A stretch of 64,000 nucleotides of DNA, taken from positions 33,680,399 through 33,744,398 of the forward strand of contig OZ026841.1 in NCBI GenBank assembly GCA_964023205.1, in the 5' to 3' direction. Below the pieces are notes generated by a model. It saw nothing but the letters and a program-made list of their open reading frames with translations, was not told the DNA's origin and did not search any database. The first letter of the stretch is position 1. Every line of letters starts with the position of its first letter. The translations under genes were made by a program, and so were the position numbers. The stretch is from Lutraria lutraria (lineage: Eukaryota; Mollusca; Bivalvia; Venerida; Mactridae). Of this stretch, positions 47,490 to 59,612 are shown in pieces.

Positions 47490-47662
47490 TTTTTAGTTTT
47501 ACGGCCCCTTTCAACAGTCAGAGTCATTGAAGTGGACAGTTCATCTAACTATACATTGTTCCTGGGAAGAACCAGTACTATCCGTAAGCAACTGCCTACT
47601 TTCTCACGTAAAGAGACATGGTTGGTAGGTGGGCTCGAACCCACGACCCTCTAGCAGTGACT
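47490..47662 (+). mobile_element. SINE-like repeat, family C
   Basis: GGCCCCTTTCAACAGTCAGAG, TGTTCCTGGGAAGAACCAGTA and GTAAAGAGACATGGTTGG match the copies at 7378 and 8365. It then continues into GGGCTCGAACCCACGACCCTC, a reverse B-box-like sequence. Confidence 0.7.
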
Positions 47663-47827
47663 TAAGAAATGAAATAGTTTATTATTCGCAGTTATATAAA
47701 AAATGAAGTTTTGTAAATACAATGTAATGAAAAGTTTAAAATTTGTAAACATCACAGGATATTGATATATATTATTTAATTCTTTAATGAAATTCATTCC
47801 TTGTGACAAAATCAATATTATAAAATT

Positions 47828-48052
47828 GGACCAGTGGTAAGTGCGCTTTACTTGTAACCTGGTGAGCCGAGACTTACCCTTCTTAGAAAAAATTGACAAA
47901 TCGTATATTTTCCTCCATATAGGCTCCATGTGGAAGGGTAGGTCAGTACTGGTTAGAATACAGTCCAGGAAAAACTGGATAGGTGAACCGGTCACCATAT
48001 ATAACTAAAATGTCGTTGAAAACTGGATTAAAGTCATTGGAACAAAACAAAC
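47828..48052 (+). mobile_element. SINE family A
   Basis: Weak tRNA head (AGTGGTAAGTGCGCT), then ATATTTTCCTCCATATAGGC, GTCAGTACTGGTTAGAATAC, CCAGGAAAAACTGGATAGGTG and a tail of GGAACAAAACAAAC. Confidence 0.7.
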
Positions 48053-49088
48053 TAACTTGATTTCACAATCCTTGTATTAAAGTATATTTAAAGGTTATAT
48101 TGAAATAAATATACTACATGTAGTTCCTTTTTACTCAATATTTACATAAAAAGCTTTCCACCTCGCCTGGCATTAAACCAGGATATTGTCTCCAAACTTT
48201 ATTTACCGAATGTTTCATAATTATGTGTATACGGGTATTCTGAGTCGAATTTTTAAAACGTTCACCTTATAAAGCCCTATCATAGTCTTGGATGAACCCA
48301 AATGAATTATGTGAAATAATGCTCACGTTTTACAATACTTACAATCGATCTATTCAAAAGCATCAAGTATTGAAAGTAACTGTTGGTTAAAAATATCAAA
48401 ATCCACCTGTTAATATACCGTGAGTGCTCTATGTATTTTTATTCCAGTGCTATAAAATTCAAGGTGGGCGTATGGAAATGCGGTTCACTGTATCATTCTA
48501 AAACTATTCATTTACGGAAATAGTTAAAATGCGAAATTCATTACGTAAAGTCACTATGTAAATATTCACATATGCAAGAGAATGCTATAATATAATGCAA
48601 CATTCACATAGTTTTAACATATGGTCGATAAATTTACAAAGTAATATTTACAAAGTCAATGCCTCGACTCGTGTCTTCGAACGAAACGATCATACGTCTA
48701 AAATAGTGACATATTTATCAGGAGTAATTGTATGTGCCTGACAACTGTCTAATTTATCGCTGTATAATGCATTTTTATAAACGGTGTGTTTATCCTAACC
48801 TGTTCTGGCTAGAAGTTAATGTTATCCTGCAGGATAGCCTGTGTATATCGGTGTGATACTAACTGTAGTCTAATAGTCTCGTGTGTCTACCATTCGCATG
48901 CCATCAGTTCAGGTCTGGATAACGTTCTGTTACAATACAGAAATTAAGATTTGGATCAGAATATAAATTAGTACATTATGATATCTCCTAAAGTCCATTG
49001 TATTTATCAGTACTATTATGTTGGTTTAGTTCGTGTAAGCATTTCTGCGTTTCAAAATGACATCATAGTACATGCATGCATATCCAAC
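48053..49088. other. Intergenic, no gene seen
   Basis: No gene or defined repeat is supported. Confidence 0.45.
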
Positions 49089-49299
49089 TACTGTGAAATC
49101 ATTAATTTTCGTTGGGTTCAATTTTCGTGTTTTTTACTAAAATGGCTATTTCGTGGGGACATAAATTCGTGGATTTTAATTTTTGAAAAGAAATGCCTTA
49201 TCTCCGCATTCGAATTCGTGGGGATTTGATTTCATGGATAAGTCGACCCACGAAATCCACGAAATTAAATCCCCAACGAAAATTAATGATTCTACAGTA
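49089..49299. mobile_element. 211-bp MITE with long inverted ends
   Basis: TACTGTGAAATCATTAATTTTC followed by GTTGGG on the left is matched, with about two differences, by the complement of CCCAACGAAAATTAATGATTC-TACAGTA on the right. Inside, ATTCGTGG and CCACGAAAT words are also inverted. TA at each end suggests TA target duplication (Tc1/mariner-like). Confidence 0.85.
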
Positions 49300-49549
49300 T
49301 TTCTTCAGAAAATTACACTCAGTCTGTATTACGCAAATTAAAAAAATGGCCCGCTAGGTGAGATTTATAAGACTTGCCCGCAACAGGTAATTTAAGATGT
49401 TTTTTTTTCATTTTTGCTTTCTACTGCAAATGTTCGATGGAGTGTATAAGTGGTTTGTCGTATTTTTTGTTTTATGAAGTATGTATAATACAAACAAGTG
49501 TTGGGTGTTAATAGTCTTGTCTTAATGCTATACATATTTCTCAGGCGAC

Positions 49550-49775
49550 ATTCAGGGATCACCAGGTGACCTTTCACTCCTCTCTATTGGTGGAGACAGA
49601 TCAGAGACGTAAAACCTTGGTATAACGACCGACCTACTGGAAGACTGCCTGTTGGACAGCTTTCCCAAATTGCTTTTTTTTGCTGGTCCCGGTTGAGATT
49701 CGAACTTACAACAGCGAGAGACCAGTGATGTGATCACTTATCACGGTTACTAGTCAGAGAGACAGAGACTATAAC
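49550..49775 (-). mobile_element. tRNA-derived SINE-like repeat, other family
   Basis: On the minus strand AGTAACCGTGATAAGTGATC and AAGTTCGAATCTCAACC give A-box- and B-box-like segments. The body runs through TCTGTCTCCACCAATAGAGAG. Only one copy is in the window. Confidence 0.5.
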
Positions 49776-50507
49776 CTGTCGATCACGGAGGCTAATTAGG
49801 AGTGTGACTGTTTGGTATAAAGATTAACGTAGTCAAATAATCCGTACTAACTTCTATCCGGATTTAAACAACGATTCATCAATAAAATTTCAAAGGATTG
49901 TTTAACATCAAAAGAACAAAGTAATAATTACAATTTAAGTATGGTGAAATTACTCACACGTAGCTTAAAAATACTCCGAAATTATCATTCTTTGACAGTT
50001 CGGTGTTATTTCAGCTGAATATTTACATTTTGTAATAATGTATTTTGACTTATCGACTCAGTAATGTAATTATGTGACACAGAGGGGATGTAAGACTTGC
50101 TAATACTTCATAAAGTTAGCCACTCGACTAAGGGGATATTGAAATAGTTTTTTACAATGAGAAAAGTATTGTTTGTATATTAAGAACCACTCGTAGAGCT
50201 CTCGCGATAACAAAGTCAATTTGTCTAATTTTCAATGATTTCGTCCCATTATTTTTACATTAATATTGCCTCTTATCACTATTAATTTCGTAAATTGCTA
50301 AAACAACATCCTTAGATCTCAAAATAATATTAATAGAATTTATTTTTGTAATACTTGTATATCTTATAATGTGCTATTACATTACAGTTTGAATGTTACA
50401 TGTTATTGATTTTATCATACGATTTTATTAGGTTAGATGAATCCTGTACAAGCAGTCCTTTAAATGCAAGTTTACGATTAGCCCCGAAACAATAGCCGTG
50501 TTTAGGG

Positions 50508-50644
50508 TCACTCGACTACTAAAGTACGAAAGTAGTGAGTGACTAATCGTACAATCACAGAACGAAACCACTAAATGACGAATCGAACCCTCAAAGATCG
50601 AAACTATTTCGTGACGAATCGTATCACCAAAGTACGAAAGATGG
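50508..50644. repeat. Degenerate 36-bp tandem repeat
   Basis: About four diverged units built from ACTAAAGTACGAAAG, GTGACTAATCGTAC, GACGAATCGAACC and GACGAATCGTATC. Phases are consistent with a unit near 36 bp. Confidence 0.5.
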
Positions 50645-52376
50645 ATGAAGAAAAAGGTGTTTTTAGACCTACCTACCCTAATCGTGTCGGTCAAGTACTC
50701 GTAGCCCATTATGATTCTTTGCTAGCCGAACAAGAATGTATAAGAATATACGATACACTAATTTTATTGGTTTTGCGTTTTTATAAGTTTTCTTAAGAAA
50801 CATTAATAGAGACATAGAAAATATTTAACGGCTCTGTTGGAAGTTTTTATAGTTTCCGACAAAAATATATACATTTATAAAATTTAACTACTTGTATTAT
50901 ATTTCTAAAATTTATAAATTTTAAGTGGAAAGATGTTAAGTATGATATTTGCTTGAGGATAAATTTTATTTAAAATTTTGTTGAAAAGATGAAACGATAT
51001 TAGAGAATGCACTCAGACACCTAGCAAATCATTACAAAGGAAAATGAAAATAAATGGTTTAAAACAAGCGTTACATCCATATCCTGTTTTACAAAGACCG
51101 ACAAATCAAAGTTTTGTTCTAAACATTGACATCAGTAAGAGTACGCGGAGTTCATTATTAGTATAATCATTTGATTTCGAACACAATGGCATAGAGACAC
51201 AGACTAAATTACAGGACGTACAAATTGACGTTGAAAATAAATTATAAACAGAGTAAATAAATCATAAACAATGACGCTTAAGTAAATAGACTCATGTATA
51301 AATCTAGACAAAGAAATCTTTGTTTGGCTTCCGGAAATCCGAGTTCTGTCGCGAAATTAAGTAGAGAGAAAGGTCATTATTGTAGCGTGAACATAATCCG
51401 ACACTTGAAAACTTGGGACGAGAATTCACAAGCTTAATATTACAAGTACATGTATGTTCATCACGATTGACATGCTGGCAATATATTCACGTGTCTGTCT
51501 GTCTATCTGTCTGTCTGTCTATCTGTCTTTCTCTACGTACATAATGCTTAGATATTATTTTTTGCAACATTCATGTTGGTGAATACAAAATTTGATTATA
51601 ATATTAAACATTGAAATAATAATCGATATTTACCTGCATAAAAATCGATTAGTAATAATACAAGTATACTTTAACGATGTACAGGGAATTAAATGATGTA
51701 CAAATTGTTTGCATTTATAATCGTAGTGTTGCACAATCACGCTTCAAGTATAGTAATTAAGACAACTTAGTCAGAACAAATTGCGTGTTCGGTAACCAGA
51801 CTGGTCCCGTTTTTTTCTGCACTGAACCTAACGTTTTGAAGGCAAATTACTCCAAAGCACGAAGTCGTCTATCCCTCGTAGCGTGAAAGAAGTGTTCGGG
51901 TAAAAAATAGATTTTTGACTTACTTACATTATTTTTGTCAGTAGCCATAACCGTGTCTTTTTTTAGACTTGTGACGTCATGCTTCACATAACATATGATT
52001 TAATTGATTTACAAACGGTATAATTGTTTTCAATAAATAAACAATCCATGTCATTTAAAACTGAACGTAATTACTTGATTTGTGATTGGAGCTAAATCTG
52101 GGAACAAGTTGAATAGTGCACATATACGTAAATATATATTTATGTATATATATAACATCGCGCTAAGTGATGATGTATCCCCGACCAGATACCAACAATG
52201 CCGTCTTCATGGCGACATATTGTTGTGGTTAGGTTAAACCCCCCTTCTTGCTAATTTTTGTCTGGAAATCTCGTGCATTTAGAGAGATGATAAATCTACT
52301 TACCACTGGAAGGTAGATAAATACATAGATATCTCTATATGCATTATACAACACATACATACTTAACTATTGAAAG
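50645..52376. other. Intergenic, no gene seen
   Basis: AT-rich with a TCTG/TCTA tetranucleotide tract at 51491-51530. No gene is supported. Confidence 0.45.
51491..51530. repeat. TCTG/TCTA tetranucleotide microsatellite
   Basis: Ten consecutive four-base units, mostly TCTG with TCTA at two points. Confidence 0.9.
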
Positions 52377-52543
52377 TACTGTACAACCTCTCCAGAGCGG
52401 CCCTCCCTTAAGCAACAACCTCCCTTCGACAACAACATGATTTTCCCACTGTACAGTTAAACTACATTTCTCTAGCCTAACAACATCTTAACAACAACAT
52501 AATTTTGCTACTCCCAAAGAATGTTGATTCGTACAATGCAGTG
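52377..52543. mobile_element. ACAACCTCTCCAGAG MITE family, copy 4 (right end decayed)
   Basis: TACTGTACAACCTCTCCAGAG on the left, internal CAACAACCTCCCTTCGACAA and GCTACTCCCAAAGAATGTTG, but the right terminus (TACAATGCAGTGCA) is diverged. Confidence 0.7.
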
Positions 52544-54720
52544 CATTGGTATATATGTATCATAGTTAATAACTAGTTATATTGACTGTGCATTCTACAT
52601 AATCATATTTGTATATTCAGAAAGTATTAATTTTGTACAATGTATTCTTCATTCAATTATACATGCAATTTGTTTATGTTGTTATACATATTTCATACAT
52701 GATCATTTATATATTAACCATTCTTTTTTGGAAAGACCTGCCGTTTATATTACTTATTCGTTCCTTATGTAACGTCCCCTGTCCAATAGTTATTCAAAAT
52801 TCATAAAAAAACTAATTCGCTGTTCATGAAGTATGCATAAAAAGTTCAAGGAAATTCAATAAGTTTTCATGACTTCCATTCGGGGGGGGGGGGGGGGGAT
52901 ATATCAAAGTACACATGTGCATTCTGCATTCATTCTTCACAAGCAAAATAATACCAAGTATATTTATAACACACATTATTTCAGAATAAAATTGCTTTTT
53001 ACTTTTTGATGCAATATCACTTGTACGTGTTTATGTTGATATATGATAATATGTTGAACTACATGTGCATGTTCCGGTGGCCTAAATACTTGTAAATAAA
53101 AAAATAATGAAATTGCATAAAAATATTTTTTTTTAATTTCATATTCTGTTATTCAAATAGTTTTTGTTTTGTTTTGTTTTGTTTTGTTTTATTAAAGATA
53201 GAAGCAACACAAAATAAATTTAATGAATGCTTTGTTTCACATGCCACATGTGAAATATGTGATACCATAGAATAAAAAAGTCAGTTTCAACGTGCGATGT
53301 GTAACGTTATCGTTTTATATACAATTTATACCAGTACGTGGCTTAATGAGATTTAACGACATCACTCAAATCTCGTGTTTATTCTGTAACATAATTTGTT
53401 AAAGTCATATTGATATTACTTCGATAACGTTCAGATTCTCTTGGATTGTTAAACATAATGCTCTCTTTGTCCACATTGTACTTTCCGTTCTTCTACCTCT
53501 CCAGGCTCTGGTTTACGTCTGATAGAAACCATTCCACCACATCCCATACAGATGAATATATTCTGTAAGCTTTAATCTAACAGCGCCCTTATATCTGGTG
53601 TTATCACTCGGGAGTTTCATATTTTACCGGAATGATGGAGCAAATTAGAATTTGTTGTGAAATCCTGGCGGACCGGTGTCTGTACGGTACGGTGAAACAT
53701 TGTTGTACGTGAAAATAGCTCAAACCATTAATAAATTAAAATTCGTGAAATACATGTATGGACAAAGTGGTTTGCATTGTGATAACACGGTTCGTGAAAA
53801 GGCGCGTGTCTTTGACATAGTCGATATCAGGAAGTTTAAAAGTGAAAGAGGAACATGAAATATGAAATAATGCTTACATCCTCGTCTTACATTCACGAAC
53901 ATCTCGTATTTAAGGCAATGTACATTGGACGAGACAACATGCATTAGTTTTTTATCTTAATATTTCCTTTTTTGCCATGGGAATAGGTGTAATCATGTCA
54001 TTCAACGTCACCTCGAAAATTTTCGGTTGATGTCCATAAATTAAAAAGCATTTAGGTAACAACTAGAGAATCACAAGTCAAACTTAAATAATCATTTAAA
54101 ACAAAATATCTCCGCATTTCACAACTTATATGAATAATTTATCCGTTCATTGATTTACTTTAATTCATGAATAATAACATACTTACTTATATATCATTAC
54201 AATTATCAATTATATACATGAGTCATTGATGAAGTCACTTAAGATCTGAATATCTAATCTTTTTAAGTAGAAAATATATCAATTAAATTTCAATATATTA
54301 AGTTATTTGTTGTCTGAGATAAAGGAATGTATTGAGTTGAATGTGTTGAAAAATAAGGCATCGCCCCGATTAATTTAAAACTTATTTATAAAACATGTTA
54401 TTCATTTTCAATTAATTTTGAAACAATTATACTTCAAACAAAAAATAACTTTATTAAGTACCCCTTACTCTCGCGTGTGTATCACTTATTAAATACTTAC
54501 AATATATTTAACAAATCATATTTATTATGAATGAGTAAAACTATTTTGGCTAATTTCAAACTTTCAAGGTCTGTATTAATTTTGGTGAGTAACTGAAGCA
54601 GTTACTCAAATACGTAACGCTAGATTCGTGATAGTTTCATGTATTTTATAATAATTCAACAGTTTGAGTTCTTTTCAGTGGGATACGCGGAGATATGGTT
54701 CATTGGTCGTATAGGATGTG
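52544..54720. other. Intergenic, no gene seen
   Basis: Contains a 17-base G tract at 52882-52898 and a GTTTT pentanucleotide array at 53161-53191. No coding exon is supported. Confidence 0.45.
53161..53191. repeat. GTTTT pentanucleotide microsatellite
   Basis: Five to six consecutive GTTTT units. Confidence 0.9.
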
Positions 54721-54736
54721 CACGGATGTAAACAAT

Positions 54737-54743
54737 CTTATCT
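54737..54743 (-). promoter_or_regulatory. Candidate GATA-factor site upstream of the NK2-class gene
   Basis: CTTATCT on plus is AGATAAG on minus, the full GATA consensus, 456 bp before the start codon. GATA factors are known regulators of tinman/Nkx2-5 genes in flies and vertebrates. Occurrence by chance is quite possible. Confidence 0.25.
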
Positions 54744-54930
54744 CTTGGCATGCGACTTGTTCCGTATTTATAATCCTACGTCTTCAAGTTTACCGATATA
54801 CTGTCATTAGATAAAGAAAACTAATCCAAAATGTACATAAACTTTCCAAATTAATATTAAGCAATACACTGCGATTTCTGAAAACACAGTCTCCGCATTC
54901 TGCGATCTGATTTGATACGCCGCTATGTAA

Positions 54931-54970
54931 TACCAGCCTGTTATTGGCTGGAGGTTGGTTATGGGCGGGG
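54931..54970 (+). promoter_or_regulatory. Candidate core promoter: CCAAT and GC box
   Basis: CCAGCCTGTTATTGGCTGG forms a small hairpin and contains an inverted CCAAT (ATTGG, 54943-54947). GGGCGGGG, an Sp/KLF-type GC box, follows at 54963-54970. Both are about 230-260 bp before the start codon, in a region otherwise poor in G+C. Confidence 0.4.
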
Positions 54971-55094
54971 TTAACGCTGCTACAGTGTTGATGGGATATT
55001 GGTTCTTTGAATCACAAGGCTGTTTTAACAACACTTTACTTATGTTTAAACACTGACAATTTATGATCTTGACACAAGCGGAGTTGCTTAAGAC

Positions 55095-55102
55095 TTAAGT
55101 GG
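55095..55102 (+). promoter_or_regulatory. Candidate NK2-factor binding site TTAAGTGG
   Basis: TTAAGTGG fits the TYAAGTGG consensus bound by NK2-class homeodomains. It lies 97 bp before the start codon of an NK2-class gene, within CTTAAGACTTAAGTGG. This makes autoregulation conceivable. It is an inference from a short motif. Confidence 0.35.
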
Positions 55103-55135
55103 GTTCCACTTTTGCAAATCTTCAAAGTTCTACTC

Positions 55136-55153
55136 ATGAATGTTATGTTTTAG
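55136..55153 (+). other. Possible upstream ORF of five codons
   Basis: ATGAATGTTATGTTTTAG encodes MNVMF and ends 45 bases before the main start codon. It matters only if transcription starts upstream of it, which is not known. Confidence 0.3.
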
Positions 55154-55198
55154 CGACGTTTCTGAGCTTTTCAAGATACCGACCCATTGAAAAACACT

Positions 55199-55748
55199 AT
55201 GTATTCGAATCATGCTTTTTCGACGCCATTCACCGTAAAGGACATTCTAAGTTGGACGGAACAGCAGCAGACACCTCATTATGGAATGGATTTTAATGGT
55301 TTTAATATGAATTCTGGTTACTATAGTTACGACACACCGCGACCAGGGGATCAGATGAACTCCATGTCACAAATGTCACCAATGATGAATTCTCTGGGAA
55401 ACTCCTGTCTATACAGCAGCAACAATACATCGCCCTCTTTACAGCCAACGTATACCAACCTAATATGCAGTCCATCTGTATCGTCAATGACGTCACTTAC
55501 GCCGGGCATGCAGTTACCTTTACAAACAGACGGAATATCCCCGAAACATGAAGGATATGATAATCATGATACATCGACTCCAGGATCTGACCAGGACGAC
55601 TTACACAATACCACTCAGGCATTGCCACCCTCTCAAGCACAAGCTTCCAGTATGGAACCAGGGTCAGCACTTCCACAGAACACACAAGGAGCCTTACAAA
55701 CACCAGCTTTGATTAAACACGAGCATAATGATGATATAATTGACAAAG
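55199..55748 (+). CDS. NK2-class homeobox protein, coding exon 1 (NK4/tinman/Nkx2-5-like), partial
   Basis: The exon encodes 183 residues plus one base and ends at a consensus donor, GACAAAG|GTAAGT (phase 1). Residues 9-17 are TPFTVKDIL, the TN (tinman/eh1-like) repressor motif that lies near the N-terminus of NK2-class factors. In Nkx2-5 and Nkx2-3 it is TPFSVKDIL followed by N, L and a glutamine-rich EQQ, and here SWTEQQQ follows. Nkx2-1 and Nkx2-2 differ more after DIL, which favours the NK4 (tinman/Nkx2-5) group. The rest is the expected disordered activation region, rich in S, T, P, Q, M and N. The start is ATG 55199, because a 55187 start would be TTG. The homeodomain and NK2-specific domain are absent and must lie in an exon beyond base 64000. 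The product would be a nuclear transcription factor for mesoderm, heart or visceral muscle. Orthology cannot be settled without the homeodomain. Confidence 0.82.
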
Positions 55749-58700
55749 GTAAGTAAAGTTTCTGTTACATGGCGTTGATAGCGCGTAACATTCTCTTCGA
55801 TTATATAAACTTTATAGAAAAGAAAACCGTCAACTAAAGCTTAAAAAGGATTTAAAAAACACATCTAAAAGGTTAGGTAATTTTTGGAATTAAGTCCAAA
55901 ATCAAAACCTCTGGATCACGGTGGTCTGGTATATAGTTATAACAATAAAGGCATCATACAGCTGATAACATAGTACAATATAAGTGTCTTCTAGAGATGA
56001 TTGGAACGAGTTACTGACGCTATTGATCTGTTTACGAATGTTTATACAGATTGTTAGAGATTTGAAGGACCAGTTCTTAGCTTGCGGAGCACCGACGTAA
56101 AACCTACTCTCAGATCGCCGATTGATTGTTTAAGAGCTGTACTTTAAACTTAAGTTGTACTCTTTAACTAAAATAATATGTGATGAAAATCTAACATTTA
56201 TCTCAAAGAGTTTTTGGAGATGGTAATGTACACTCAATGTTTGTGCAAAAAAGGCCACTCACTTTATAACGTAGGAACCTTTCCTGATAATAAATATTCA
56301 GTTTAGTTCAGGTTTAGATATGTTAGCTTCTAATTTATGAAATGGATTTATCATAAGTTTTCATGGATGTTAATAAAGTTGTTGGATATGGTATTTCAAA
56401 ATATACTGAACTATTTTTTTAAAGAAAACTACCAGTATTTGAGGTAACTTCATTGTTCCTTGTACAACAGATTTAAGGTCTTAAGACTACAACTAGTGCA
56501 TTCTAATAAAATATACTCAAGTAATTAAAACACAAAATGTTAACTCTAAAAATATTCATCAACAATTATAATCATAATAAGTTAACAATTTCAGTTTTAC
56601 CGCCATATCTCACAATTTCCTGAACGACGAGAGGCATATCGCGCATAACGTATATTATAATTAGGAATATTTTCGCTGCATTCGTACGTTCGTTTCTGGA
56701 ACATATTTAGTTATTTGAATACAATAAAACAAGTGTCCCTGTGATTAAGTTATCTAGAATAAGATATTTAGTAATCTAATCCATGTGTGTCTGGGACCTA
56801 GTAAACGGAGTGTGATATTTTACAATCCACGAGGTATTTTACACATACGTACCATTCCAGTCGTTTCAAGATATGTTGTAAATGAATAAATTCCTAGATA
56901 CATGCTGCGTGTTCATTAATGTTCGGGTTATGAAAATGCTAACAGTTGGTTAATAATTCAATTCTCTTATATTCTTTAAGACTGTACGCTTTTTTATGAT
57001 TAGGAAAAGTACCGTGAAGGAATTGTTTGCCGTAAAGGTTTAATAGTGCGTTCACTTTCAAACTGAACAATATCACTCTCGCTTTTTATATTAACTGTTT
57101 CGGGATCAAATACTTGCTTTTTTTCAGCTATAAAATTCATTTCCACTGCAGAGTTACTTGCGCGTTTTTGAGTTTTCTAGACATTTGAAAAAAAAGTATT
57201 TTCTTAATGGTTACGATTAAAATATGTTGCTTTAAACAATGTCTCATCTGCTAACAAAAATGTCCGTCCTTCTAAATTGATTAAAAAAATGTTTTATTGT
57301 CATTGATAAACATTAGATTCATTAAGACAGTCGACTATTTAATGAATAAACTCGAAGAAATCTTAATGTATCTATACATGACCAAAAAAGCCAAGCCGAG
57401 TAAAATCATAAGTCAAGCAAATATTTTATTCGCTTTTAACTTTTACAGTTCATCGCCAAATGAATTAAATCATCTACAATGATTTTATATAATGAAAATA
57501 AATGTACAATGAAAAGCATGTATACTTCATAATATAAAAGATAAAAAGCATTACTTATCATATATAATATTGATGTTATACAATATAAATTAACATAATG
57601 ATCTTAACTATATATGATTTACTTTTTTTATTTTTACCCCTAAAGGTTTTTCGGAATCCATTTTTTTAATTCACCAAATAACTAGATTCCGGAGTCTATT
57701 TGTCGGACACATCTCGTCGTCCGTACCACCTTCATAGATTATAGGGGATATCTAAACAAGCTAACATCTCTTTCATGCTGTGCTTAGTTCCGTGTAAACA
57801 TTTCCATTCATTATAGACCTCCACAAAAAGAACCAAAAAGCCAATGATATTGTTTTAGAGCGGATTTAGTGTAAAGGAACATGTAGCGTGAGAACTATTC
57901 AGAGGAGGATGGCTTCCTTTAATGAAAACGTATCCTTGATATACTTTTCCCAACTCATAAATGTAGGACAAAGAATGTGAGCAATGAAATGTCGACATAA
58001 AACACTTTTTTCTCACTAAGCATTGTCTTGTAGTTACATATAAATACCCCCAAATGTAATCACAAATTATGACATAAATATTATCAGATAAAATCTCGTA
58101 TTTTAAGACTCAAGACACGGTATTTTTTTGTTTTATCAGCACGGCTGGCGAATAGGTTGAACCAAGTATAAACTGGAGATATGGTTCAAAGCCAGCCATA
58201 TAGACCAAGGGCTATTTGATCCCGTCTCTAATAGAGATTTTATAATCGTGTACGATATGACCTCGTCTTTAACATGTTCACATGGTCAGAGTTTCAAACG
58301 TATTTGTTACAAGCAAAATATGGAAGAGAAATCCCCACTCCCAGTAATGTTGATGAATGTATACTAAAACATTATCTGCTAACCATCGCCAAACATGCAT
58401 TAGAATGAATTCCATTTTCTCTAATTGTTGATGGTCCTAATGATTATAAATCCATTATCTTTTAATTACAGCGAATGCGTTGATTCTAATGAACATCGGG
58501 AACAATTTGTGAGGCGTGTTTTTATAGAGTTTTACATCATCGTGGAGACAGTAATACTGTTTACATTACTTAAATAAATAGCTTGTATTATGTACTTTTA
58601 AAATAATTAGAACTTCATTCGTAAATCCACTTTTTTGTAACTGTTCGTATGAATCTTACGAACCAGGTACAAGTTTATTAAAACATTCAGTCATTATTGC

Positions 58701-59310
58701 GGCATAAATATACAGCGGTGGTTCACATTTTTGTACTACAAAGTTTTAATAACAACATCATTTCGTGTGATCCCCTTATAAATTACCGTACGATTCCTTA
58801 TTTCTCGCGAACTTACAGATTTATCCCCGTTAAATGGTGGTTTTCATTAGCTTACTGACGGGCCTAGGTATCTCCTGCCGAGAAAATGTGTTTTATATTG
58901 TGTGAAAAATCATCACAACCGGGGTCAACACGTTATCGGAGACTCGTTAGAGATTTTAATAGTTACTGCGACGTGCACGTTTTCACGGCGCCAATATTAT
59001 ATTTTTTCCATATTATTGCTGCAAAACTAATATCACTGATAAGTTAAAAATCCAGTAAGGTAAAAATTTTATGAGGAACTAAGTGCATAATAATAACCTG
59101 GACCGTGTTTTTATATATCTATTACACAAAATACACGTGGTAACATATCGAATTAAGGTAACACATACATAAAGTACAGTAAAATAAACCCGACGGTCGA
59201 ATAAAGAAATATCGCTGCTGGTATTGTTGACGTATTTTATCCATTCATTTGTTTTCTGTGACTCTAGATAGTTAATATATATGTATCATAAACTATCATA
59301 CAATAATCAG

Positions 59311-59612
59311 TCCGGTTAGCTCAGTGGTTAGAGTGTTGGTCTACTGATCTAGAGGTTATGAGTTCGAACCCCGGGCGTGGCTAACACTGTCCGTGACAAA
59401 CTTGACTGAAGATATCACATCGTATGTTAAATTGTCTTCGCCTTTGAATTATGTGGGCCAGCTTGGCAGTAGCTTTCGGATAGAATGTGGTTAGTACTGG
59501 TCAAGGCTGAAATTAACACCAGGCAAGCTGGTCGGGATAACAATATGACTGAAATAATGTTGAAAATGGCGTTCAATCCAATGAAATAAATAATAAACAA
59601 CAATTATACAAG
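59311..59612 (+). mobile_element. tRNA-derived SINE, near full length
   Basis: The head GTCCGGTTAGCTCAGTGG has a strong A box and GAGTTCGAACCCCGGG a strong B box, but the acceptor ends do not pair, so it is not a tRNA gene. The body runs GACTGAAGATATCACATCG, TTGAATTATGTGGGCCAGC, GTTAGTACTGG, CAAGCTGGTCGGGATAACA. The 3' end is AATGAAATAAATAATAAAC. It is the best-preserved SINE in the window and a relative of the minus-strand copy at 32139-32375. Confidence 0.85.

Noticed and set aside
55099..55296. Alternative frame over the NK2-class exon
   Set aside because: Starts at a non-ATG codon and is a shadow of the TN-motif frame.
59311..59383. Functional tRNA gene
   Set aside because: A and B boxes are strong but the acceptor stem does not pair and SINE body follows directly.
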